The notes beneath the pieces were generated by a model. It was not told the origin of the DNA, ran no database searches, and saw only the letters and a program-made list of their open reading frames with translations. 64,000 nucleotides of DNA, taken from assembly GCF_041080655.1 (NCBI RefSeq), contig NZ_CP163525.1:4650001-4714000 (forward strand), written 5' to 3'. This document shows positions 17,096 to 23,780 of the stretch, in pieces (position 1 is the stretch's first letter; every line of letters begins with the position of its first letter). Source of the DNA: Streptomyces sp. CG4. GTDB lineage: Bacteria > Actinomycetota > Actinomycetes > Streptomycetales > Streptomycetaceae. The position numbers were made by a program, and so were the translations under genes.

Positions 17096-18433
17096 ATGGG
17101 CATTCTCACTCTCCTGCGGAACGCATTCGGCCGCTCACGCAAGTCACGTGCCGCCGAGGCAGAGGGTGCGGACCGCCTCCCGGCGCAACCGACCACCCCC
17201 GAGCCGACCGCCCCCACCACGGAGCCCGGCACCCCGGCGGCGCCCACGGCGGCCACGCCCACTACGGCCGACCCCGCCCACCCCTCTCCCACCACCACAG
17301 TCCCCGAACCCCGCCGCTCGTCCCCCGACGAACACGACCTGGTGACAGCGGCCTTCGACAACATCCAGGTCCCCCACCCGGCAACCCCCACGGACCCGAC
17401 CACAACCACGCCGGACACGAACCACCCCGAACTCCAGACGGACGCCGAGGAGCGGACTGAGGAGAAGCCCGAGGCTGAGGACCGGCCCGCGGAGACGGCG
17501 GAGCCGGACGCTGCGGTGAAGGCGGAGGGCGAAGAGCCGGCCGTTGAGGCAGCCGAGCCGGACGCTGAAGCTCAGGAGGCCGCGGCCGAAGAGACGACGA
17601 CGCCGCAGGCCGCCGACGGCGAGGACGCCCCACAGGGGCCACCCGCACCCGACAACGAGACCCGCACGGGTGGTGCGGGAGGGAACACGGACGCCGAAGG
17701 CGAAGCCGAGGCGGACCCGGCACCCACGCCGGAGGCCCCCGCCGAGGAGAACCCGGCACCCACAACCCCCGCCACCCCCCTCGCCAAGGTCAAGTCCCGC
17801 ACCCCCTCCCTCGCCACCGCCTACAAGGCAGCCACAGCCGCCCTCAAGAAGGCCGACCTCACCGGCACCCGAGCGAAGCTCTACCTCGTGCTGGACCGCT
17901 CCGCGAGCATGCGCCCGTACTACAAGGACGGCTCCGCCCAGGCCCTCGCCGACCAGACCCTCGCCCTCGCCGCCCACCTGGACCCCGAGGCCACGGTCCA
18001 CGTCGTCTTCTTCTCCACGGAGATCGACGGCACCACCGACCTCACCCTCACCCCGGACCACGAGACGAAGATCGACGACGTCCACGCCGCCCTCGGCCGC
18101 ATGGGCCGCACCAGCTACCACGCCGCCGTGGACGCCGTACTCACCCACCACGACAAGAACAGCACCCCCGACACCCCCGCCCTGGTGGTCTTCCAGACCG
18201 ACGGCGCCCCGGACGCGAAGACCCCCGCGACCCAGTCCCTCACCGCGGCCGCGACCACGCACCCCGCCGTCTTCTTCTCCTTCGTCGCCTTCGGAGACCA
18301 CGACAACAAGGCCTTCGACTACCTCCGCAAACTGAAGACCGAGAACACGGCCTTCTTCCACGCGGGCCCCACCCCCCGCGAGCTGACGGACACCGAGCTC
18401 TACGAAGGCGTACTGGCCGCTTGGCGGCCATAA
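17096..18433 (+). CDS. VWA-domain protein, TerF-like, with long acidic linker
   Basis: A 445-residue protein. Residues 1-18 are basic and amphipathic (GILTLLRNAFGRSRKSR). Residues about 20-225 are low-complexity, rich in Pro, Glu, Ala and Thr. The C-terminal 200 residues form a von Willebrand A domain with an intact MIDAS (LVLDRSASM; the Thr of MGRTSYHAAVDAVL; FQTDGAPD), closest in style to the TerF-like VWA proteins of tellurite-resistance clusters. It probably binds a protein ligand with Mg2+. The ATG at 17096 follows GAAGGG. No ter genes are adjacent, so resistance cannot be inferred. Confidence 0.85.
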   Translation: MGILTLLRNAFGRSRKSRAAEAEGADRLPAQPTTPEPTAPTTEPGTPAAPTAATPTTADPAHPSPTTTVPEPRRSSPDEHDLVTAAFDNIQVPHPATPTDPTTTTPDTNHPELQTDAEERTEEKPEAEDRPAETAEPDAAVKAEGEEPAVEAAEPDAEAQEAAAEETTTPQAADGEDAPQGPPAPDNETRTGGAGGNTDAEGEAEADPAPTPEAPAEENPAPTTPATPLAKVKSRTPSLATAYKAATAALKKADLTGTRAKLYLVLDRSASMRPYYKDGSAQALADQTLALAAHLDPEATVHVVFFSTEIDGTTDLTLTPDHETKIDDVHAALGRMGRTSYHAAVDAVLTHHDKNSTPDTPALVVFQTDGAPDAKTPATQSLTAAATTHPAVFFSFVAFGDHDNKAFDYLRKLKTENTAFFHAGPTPRELTDTELYEGVLAAWRP

Positions 18434-18570
18434 CCGATCACAACCGCCCATAACCGGCGGTAGCCACCCCGCACCCCACCTCACACCCCACCCCGCACCC
18501 CATTGGGCCGCCCCCTTCCCACCCCGTTCCACCCAGCAAAACGGGAAGCGGGCGGCCCACCTCTGTCGGC

Positions 18571-18593
18571 TACGATTTCAAGGTTCGAAACCT
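18571..18593 (+). promoter_or_regulatory. Putative metG -10 and short inverted repeat
   Basis: TACGAT at 18571-18576 is a plausible -10 for metG, and AGGTT-CGA-AACCT (18581-18593) sits at the expected 5' end of the transcript, 32 bases before the ATG. A convincing -35 is not visible. The repeat could be a small hairpin at the 5' end; I see no T-box elements. Confidence 0.3.
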
Positions 18594-18624
18594 GAGAAAA
18601 AGCAGCGACCTGGGAGCAGCCACG

Positions 18625-20349
18625 ATGGCTCGACACCTCATCACCAGCGCCCTTCCGTACATCAACGGGATCAAGCACCTGGGCAACATGGTGGGGTCCA
18701 TGCTCCCGGCGGACGTGTACGCCCGGTACCTCCGCCAGCGCGGCCACGACGTCCTCTACATCTGCGCGACGGACGAGCACGGCACCCCCGCCGAGCTGGC
18801 CGCGAAGGAGCAGGGTCTCCCGGTCGACGCGTTCTGCGCCCAGGCGCACGACGCCCAGAAGGCGGTCTACGACGGCTTCGCACTCGCGTTCGACTACTTC
18901 GGCCGCAGCTCCTCCGCGCAGAACCGCGAGATCACCCAGCACTTCGCCCGCAAGCTGAACGAGAACGGCTTCATCGAGGAGCGGGCGATCCGCCAGGTCT
19001 ACTCGCCCACCGACGGCCGCTTCCTCCCGGACCGCTACGTCGAGGGCACCTGCCCGCACTGCGGCTACGACAAGGCCCGCGGCGACCAGTGCGAGAACTG
19101 CACCCGCGTCCTGGACCCGACGGACCTGATCAACCCGCGCTCGGCGATCTCGGGCTCCACGGACCTGGAGGTCCGCGAGACCAAGCACCTCTTCCTCCTC
19201 CAGTCCAAGCTGGAGAACGAGGTCCGCGAATGGGTCGCCCGGCACGACAAGGACTGGCCGCAGCTGGCCTCCTCCATCGCCCACAAGTGGCTGACCGAGG
19301 GCCTGCACGACCGCGCGATCACCCGTGACCTGGACTGGGGCGTCCCGGTCCCGGCCGACACCTGGCCGGAGCTGGCCGCCGAGGGCAAGGTCTTCTACGT
19401 CTGGTTCGACGCCCCGATCGAGTACATCGGCGCGACCAAGGAGTGGTCCGACCAGGACCCGGAGAACCGCGACTGGAAGTCCTGGTGGTACGAGGCGGAC
19501 TCCGGCGAGAACCCCGTCCGCTACACCGAGTTCATGGCGAAGGACAACGTCCCCTTCCACACGGTGATGTTCCCGGCCACCGAGCTGGGTGTGCGCGAGC
19601 CGTGGAAGAAGGTCGACTACGTCAAGGCCTTCAACTGGCTGACGTACTACGGCGGGAAGTTCTCCACCTCGCAGAAGCGCGGCGTCTTCACCGACCAGGC
19701 CCTGGACATCCTCCCGGCGGACTACTGGCGCTACTTCCTCATCGCCAACGCGCCCGAGTCGGACGACTCGTCCTTCACCTGGGAGCACTTCACCGCCACG
19801 GTCAACAAGGACCTCGCCGACACCCTCGGCAACTTCGTCAACCGCGTCCTGTCCTTCTCCAAGAAGCGCTTCGGCGACGAGGTCCCGGCGGGCGGCACCC
19901 CCGGTGAGGCCGAGACCAGGCTCGGCGAGCAGATCGCCGAACTCCTCGCCGAGTACGAGGGCCACATGGAGGCGCTGCAGTTCCGCAAGGCCGCCGCGGC
20001 CCTGCGCGCCCTGTGGTCGGCCGGCAACTCCTACCTGGAGGAGAAGGCCCCCTGGCTGCAGATCAAGACCGACAAGGACGCCGCGGCCCTCACGCTGCGT
20101 ACGGCGATGAATCTGATCCACCTGTACGCGGTGGTCTCCGAGCCGCTGATCCCGGCCACGTCGAAGGCGATGCGCGAGGCGTTCGCCCTGGCCGACGACA
20201 CCGCGGCCTGGGTCACCGCCGAAGAGGCGAAGGCCCTGACCGCCGTCCCCGCCGGCACTCCGTTCACGGTCCCGCCAGTGCTGTTCGCCAAGCTGACGGA
20301 CGAGGACCTGGCGGCGTACAAGGAGCGCTTCGGCGGCGAGGAGAGCTGA
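18625..20349 (+). CDS. metG: Methionyl-tRNA synthetase
   Basis: A 574-residue class I synthetase charging initiator and elongator tRNA-Met. The HIGH-type motif is HLGN (18-21). The zinc knuckle has all four cysteines (Cys143, Cys146, Cys156, Cys159 in CPHCGYDKARGDQCENC). The KMSKS loop is replaced by KFSTSQ (345-350), the form I recall from Streptomyces-type and archaeal-type enzymes rather than the KMSKS form. The C-terminal helical anticodon domain is present and no EMAPII/Trbp111 domain follows. Start codon ATG at 18625 is supported by the MARHLITSALPYING N-terminus. A strong bidirectional hairpin ends the gene. Confidence 0.97.
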   Translation: MARHLITSALPYINGIKHLGNMVGSMLPADVYARYLRQRGHDVLYICATDEHGTPAELAAKEQGLPVDAFCAQAHDAQKAVYDGFALAFDYFGRSSSAQNREITQHFARKLNENGFIEERAIRQVYSPTDGRFLPDRYVEGTCPHCGYDKARGDQCENCTRVLDPTDLINPRSAISGSTDLEVRETKHLFLLQSKLENEVREWVARHDKDWPQLASSIAHKWLTEGLHDRAITRDLDWGVPVPADTWPELAAEGKVFYVWFDAPIEYIGATKEWSDQDPENRDWKSWWYEADSGENPVRYTEFMAKDNVPFHTVMFPATELGVREPWKKVDYVKAFNWLTYYGGKFSTSQKRGVFTDQALDILPADYWRYFLIANAPESDDSSFTWEHFTATVNKDLADTLGNFVNRVLSFSKKRFGDEVPAGGTPGEAETRLGEQIAELLAEYEGHMEALQFRKAAAALRALWSAGNSYLEEKAPWLQIKTDKDAAALTLRTAMNLIHLYAVVSEPLIPATSKAMREAFALADDTAAWVTAEEAKALTAVPAGTPFTVPPVLFAKLTDEDLAAYKERFGGEES

Positions 20350-20373
20350 TCGCGCAGCACTGATCCCTGATCC

Positions 20374-20412
20374 GTGAAAAGGCGCCGAGCCCCGTGCTCG
20401 GCGCCTTTTCAC
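20374..20412. terminator. Bidirectional terminator after metG
   Basis: Perfect 17-bp stem (GTGAAAAGGCGCCGAGC, loop CCCGT) with A and T tracts in the arms, so it can work in both directions: for metG on the plus strand and for the gene remnant and DoxX-like gene on the minus strand. Confidence 0.9.
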
Positions 20413-20429
20413 GATCCGGTGGGCCTACT

Positions 20430-20585
20430 TCACCTGCGCTCGACGGTGACCAGGTCCGGGCCCTTGGTGATGTCGAGGGCGCAGGGTGACCGCGTCGTAC
20501 TGCGAGTTCCAGTTCCCCTTGGCCCCGTCCGTCGGGTCCCACTGCGGGAAGCACTCACCGGAGAGATTCCCGGACGCCCCCGGCT
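20430..20585 (-). pseudogene. Frameshifted C-terminal remnant of an unrecognised protein
   Basis: Translating the minus strand gives ECFPQWDPTDGAKGNWNS, then QYDAVTL, then after one extra base near 20481 the frame resumes as ALDITKGPDLVTVERR followed by TGA (stop at 20430-20432). Removing that one base joins the halves smoothly. No start codon or signal peptide is left, since the DoxX-like gene ends at 20585. It reads like the last 50 residues of a secreted or ligand-binding protein that has been mostly deleted; a sequencing error alone would not restore the missing front. Confidence 0.6.
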
Positions 20586-20932
20586 CAGCCAGCGAGCCCG
20601 AGGACGAGCGCGCCGACCACCGGTGCGGCGTAGACGAGCGGGAACGGAATGTGCGTGTACCAGCGGGCCCGCGCCACGGTGACGGCGGCTCCGAGGAAGT
20701 AGAGCACCAGCCCGATCCCGGCCAGCACCCCGATCACCGGCACGAACAGCCCGACCACCAGCCCCACGGCCCCGGCGGCCTTGGCCACCCCCAGCAGGGT
20801 CCACCACGCCTGCGGCACCCGGTAGTCGGTCAGTGCCTTCACGATCCACTGGGCCCGCATCAGCAGTACGGCACCGGAGAAACCGGCCATCAGCGCGGCG
20901 AGCAGGGTGACGACGATCTGGGCGGTACGCAT
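20585..20932 (-). CDS. DoxX-like small membrane protein
   Basis: A 115-residue protein with four predicted membrane helices: IVVTLLAALMAGFSGAVLL, AWWTLLGVAKAAGAVGLVVG, FVPVIGVLAGIGLVLYFLGA and PLVYAAPVVGALVLGLAG. The short helix-turn pattern with KAAGAVGL and GIGLVLYF is typical of DoxX/DoxX-like proteins, often tied to thiol or oxidative stress through other partners. The ATG at 20932 is preferred; the longer open frame above it is antisense to the nucleotidyltransferase gene. It is divergent from that gene and followed by the degraded remnant. Confidence 0.75.
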   Translation of the reverse strand: MRTAQIVVTLLAALMAGFSGAVLLMRAQWIVKALTDYRVPQAWWTLLGVAKAAGAVGLVVGLFVPVIGVLAGIGLVLYFLGAAVTVARARWYTHIPFPLVYAAPVVGALVLGLAG

Positions 20933-21004
20933 GAGAGGCTCCCATCGAGCTTCGAGCGGGCGAAGAGCTTCGGACACCCCTTTGAACCCCCGGCCCGCGC
21001 CCGT

Positions 21005-21730
21005 GTGACAGGAACCCGGAAAAAAATCTTGAACCTCACCGAACCTCACCGGCGGCTGCTCGCGGACGTCGTCGCGGCGGGCGGCACGTACGGTCTGGTC
21101 CTCGCCGGCGGCTATGCCCTCCAGGCGCACGGCCTGCTGCGGCGCCCGCACGCCAATGTCGACTTCGCCACGGAGAGCGCCGAACCGATGGACCGGATCG
21201 CCGGTGCCCTCGGCACGGCCCTGGAGGCGCACGGCCGGGCGGTGCGGTCCGGGGCCGGCACCGTGCTCACCGCCCAGCTGACCGTCACCGACCCGCCGAC
21301 CGGCAAGCCCTGTGTCCTGGCCCTGCACAAGGAGGCGTTCTGGCAGCCGCCGGAGCTCACCGAGTACGGCCCGGCGCTCTCGCTGGAGGACGCCGTCGGG
21401 ACGAAGATCCGGGCTCTGTACGACCGGGGTGCGGCCGTCGATCTCGTCGACGCGCGGGCCGCGGCCGCCCGGTTCTCGCTGCCCGAGCTGGAGGAGCTGG
21501 GCCGGCGGCACGCCCACGACCCGTTCGATCTGCCCACCCTGCAGTCCCGGCTGACCGGCACGGACTTCTACTCCGATGTGGACTTCTTCCGCTACGGCCT
21601 GACCGAGGAGCAGGTCACCGCGCTGCGCGTCTGGGCCCAGCAGTGGTCCGACGACATCGCCGAGCGGCTGCTGGAGGACGGCGCGTCCCCGGACCCGGAG
21701 GGCGAGCAGGGCGAAGAAGAGGGGGACTGA
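21005..21730 (+). CDS. Nucleotidyltransferase-fold protein (AbiEii/MNT-like)
   Basis: A 241-residue protein if it starts at GTG 21005; a TTG at 21029 (after GGAACCCGGAAAA) would give 233. The N-terminal half shows the nucleotidyltransferase signature LVLAGGYALQAHGLLRRPH followed by NVDFATE (Gly-Gly, then Asp-x-Asp-like with Asn in place of the first Asp), and a later LSLEDAVGTKIRALYDRGAAVDLVD phrase (shortened) resembles AbiEii domain proteins. The change of the first Asp to Asn could weaken catalysis. No AbiEi partner is adjacent, so a toxin-antitoxin role is not supported. Ends in an acidic tail. Confidence 0.7.
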   Translation: MTGTRKKILNLTEPHRRLLADVVAAGGTYGLVLAGGYALQAHGLLRRPHANVDFATESAEPMDRIAGALGTALEAHGRAVRSGAGTVLTAQLTVTDPPTGKPCVLALHKEAFWQPPELTEYGPALSLEDAVGTKIRALYDRGAAVDLVDARAAAARFSLPELEELGRRHAHDPFDLPTLQSRLTGTDFYSDVDFFRYGLTEEQVTALRVWAQQWSDDIAERLLEDGASPDPEGEQGEEEGD

Positions 21731-21747
21731 GACCGCCGGGGAATGCG

Positions 21748-21784
21748 CGAAGGGCCCCGGACCGCGGTGGTCCGGAGCCCTTCG
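21748..21784. terminator. Bidirectional terminator between nucleotidyltransferase and aspS
   Basis: A 16-bp stem with one mismatch (CGAAGGGCCCCGGACC, loop GCGGT, GGTCCGGAGCCCTTCG) sits between two convergent genes, 18 bases after one stop and 15 before the other. Confidence 0.85.
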
Positions 21785-21798
21785 GCAGCGCTCGTGCC

Positions 21799-23562
21799 CT
21801 ACTTCGGCTGCGGCTTCCTGATGTTCAGGTGCAGCTCGCGCAGGCGGGCCTCCTCCAGCTCGGTCGGGGCGCCCATCATCAGGTCCTGGGCGTTGCCGTT
21901 GAGCGGGAAGGAGATGGTCTCGCGGATGTTGGGCTCGTCCGCGAGGAGCATGACGATGCGGTCCACGCCGGGGGCGATGCCGCCGTGCGGCGGGGCGCCG
22001 AAGCGGAACGCGCGGAGCATGCCCGCGAACTTCTCCTCGACGGTCTCCCGGTCGTAGCCCGCGATCTCGAAGGCCTTGAGCATGATGTCCGGCTCGTGGT
22101 TCCGGATCGCGCCGGAGGACAGCTCGACGCCGTTGCAGACGATGTCGTACTGCCAGCCCAGGATGTCCAGCGGGTCCTGGGTCTCCAGGGCCTCCAGGCC
22201 GCCCTGCGGCATCGAGAAGGGGTTGTGCGAGAAGTCGATCGCGCCGGTCTCCTCGTCCTTCTCGTACATCGGGAAGTCGACGATCCAGCAGAACCGGAAG
22301 ACGTCCTCCTCGAAGTGCCCGGCGCGCTTGGCGGCCTCGACCCGCACCGCGCCCATGATCTTCGAGACCTCGTCGAAGTCGCCCGCGCCGAAGAAGACCG
22401 CGTGGCCGGGGGCCAGCGAGAGCCGCTTGGTCAGCTCGGCGACGTTCTCCTCGGTGAGGAACTTGGCGATCGGGCCGGACAGCGCGCCGTCCTCACCGAC
22501 ACGGACCCAGGCCAGGCCCTTGGCGCCGAGGGAGACGGCGAAGTCGCCGAGCTGGTCGAAGAACTTGCGCGGCTGGTCCTGGACCGCCGGCACCGCCAGC
22601 GCACGCACGTGCTTGCCGGCGAACGCCTTGAACTCCGAGCCCTCGAAGACATCGGTGATGTCCACCAGCTCCAGCTTGGCGCGCAGGTCCGGCTTGTCGG
22701 AGCCGTACCTGAGCATCGCCTCGCGGAACGGGATCCGCGGGAAGGGGGAGGTGACGTGGCGGCCGTTGCCGAACTCCTCGAAGAGCTCGGTCATCAGCTG
22801 CTCGATCGGCTGGAAGACGTCCTCCTGCTCGACGAAGCTCATCTCGACATCGAGCTGGTAGAACTCGCCCGGCGAGCGGTCGGCACGGGCGTCCTCGTCG
22901 CGGAAGCAGGGCGCGATCTGGAAGTAGCGGTCGAAGCCGGAGATCATCAGCAGCTGCTTGAACTGCTGCGGGGCCTGCGGCAGGGCGTAGAACTTGCCCG
23001 GGTTCAGGCGGGAGGGGACGACGAAGTCGCGGGCGCCCTCGGGGGAGGTCGCGGACAGGATCGGCGTCGCCATCTCGTTGAAGCCGAGTGCCGTCATCTT
23101 GTGGCGGATCGCCGAGATGACCGCCGTACGCAGCATGATGTTGCGGTGCATGCGCTCGCGGCGCAGGTCCAGGAAGCGGTACTCCAGGCGCCGCTCCTCG
23201 TTGACCCCGTCCTCGGCGTTGATCGTGAAGGGCAGCGGGGCGGCCGCGCCGAGCAGCTCGACCTCGGCGACCTCGACCTCGATCTCACCGGTGGGCAGGT
23301 CCGGGTTCACGTTCTCGGTTCCACGTGAAACAACGCGGCCGTCGATGCGGACCGTGGACTCCTTGGAGATCTTGTCCAGGGCCTCGTACGCGGGGGTGCC
23401 GGGGCGGGCGACCAGCTGCGTGATGCCGTAGTGGTCACGCAGATCGATGAAGAGGATGCCGCCCAGGTCGCGCCGATTGTGCAGCCAGCCGCTCAGCCGG
23501 ACGTCGGTGCCGACGTCAGAGGCGCGGAGCTGGCCGCAGGTGTGGGACCTGTACCGATGCAT
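21799..23562 (-). CDS. aspS: Aspartyl-tRNA synthetase
   Basis: A 587-residue bacterial-type class IIb synthetase. Order of domains: N-terminal OB-fold anticodon binding (RDLGGILFIDLRDHYG, about 30-45), class II core with motif 2 (FRDEDARADRSPGEFYQLDVE, here named by its start FRDED), GAD insertion (about 290-400) and motif 3 (GIAPGVDRIVMLL). The C-terminus ELHLNIRKPQPK is typical. The ATG at 23562 begins MHRYRSHTCG. Many actinobacteria with GatCAB use a non-discriminating AspRS; I cannot decide that here. A one-mismatch parS motif lies in codons 78-82. It is divergent from the PP2C gene. Confidence 0.97.
   Translation of the reverse strand: MHRYRSHTCGQLRASDVGTDVRLSGWLHNRRDLGGILFIDLRDHYGITQLVARPGTPAYEALDKISKESTVRIDGRVVSRGTENVNPDLPTGEIEVEVAEVELLGAAAPLPFTINAEDGVNEERRLEYRFLDLRRERMHRNIMLRTAVISAIRHKMTALGFNEMATPILSATSPEGARDFVVPSRLNPGKFYALPQAPQQFKQLLMISGFDRYFQIAPCFRDEDARADRSPGEFYQLDVEMSFVEQEDVFQPIEQLMTELFEEFGNGRHVTSPFPRIPFREAMLRYGSDKPDLRAKLELVDITDVFEGSEFKAFAGKHVRALAVPAVQDQPRKFFDQLGDFAVSLGAKGLAWVRVGEDGALSGPIAKFLTEENVAELTKRLSLAPGHAVFFGAGDFDEVSKIMGAVRVEAAKRAGHFEEDVFRFCWIVDFPMYEKDEETGAIDFSHNPFSMPQGGLEALETQDPLDILGWQYDIVCNGVELSSGAIRNHEPDIMLKAFEIAGYDRETVEEKFAGMLRAFRFGAPPHGGIAPGVDRIVMLLADEPNIRETISFPLNGNAQDLMMGAPTELEEARLRELHLNIRKPQPK
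23318..23331. other. parS-like site (one mismatch) inside aspS
   Basis: GTTCCACGTGAAAC differs from the consensus parS core GTTTCACGTGAAAC at one position. ParB proteins nucleate at these 14-16 bp palindromes, which in Streptomyces cluster around oriC. The coding constraint of aspS tolerates it within a Val-Ser-Arg stretch. Confidence 0.55.
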
Positions 23563-23696
23563 CGTCGTTCATCGTCCTTCGTGTGTGGGTCTGCGGCGGG
23601 GTTGCTCCCCCCGCGAGAACGGGCACGGGGCCCGGACCCATCAAGGGTACCGGGGACCCCAAGATCGGCTCCCCACCCTTTTCCGCGCCTTCCGCT

Positions 23697-23732
23697 GGAG
23701 GATCCTCCGTATATCCGGGGGAACAGGATCCT
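23697..23732. promoter_or_regulatory. Two GGATCC-centred palindromes between aspS and the PP2C gene
   Basis: GGAGGATCCTCC (23697-23708, perfect 12-bp palindrome) and AGGATCCT (23725-23732) have centres 26 bases apart in the 218-base divergent intergenic region. They lie 50-85 bases upstream of the PP2C start and are candidate operators for a dimeric regulator of either gene. Confidence 0.4.
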
Positions 23733-23780
23733 CCTTTTCTACGGTGGCACCGTTGGGACGGATCTTCCTAAAGTGGGGCA

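Noticed and set aside
17144..17151. Other CACGTG hexamers (near 17147, 48410 and 59685) as parS candidates
   Set aside because: Flanks do not match GTTT/AAAC; at most the central hexamer agrees.
17096..18433. Tellurite-resistance locus
   Set aside because: Only a single VWA protein with TerF resemblance is present; no TerB, TerC, TerD or TerZ neighbours.
18581..18593. AGGTTCGAAACCT resembling a tRNA T-arm
   Set aside because: The flanking bases cannot form a 5-bp T stem, acceptor stem or D arm; it is only a short inverted repeat before metG.
21643..23328. 561-codon open frame on the plus strand over aspS
   Set aside because: Low-complexity Arg/Glu/Gly/Val translation opposite an unambiguous aspartyl-tRNA synthetase.
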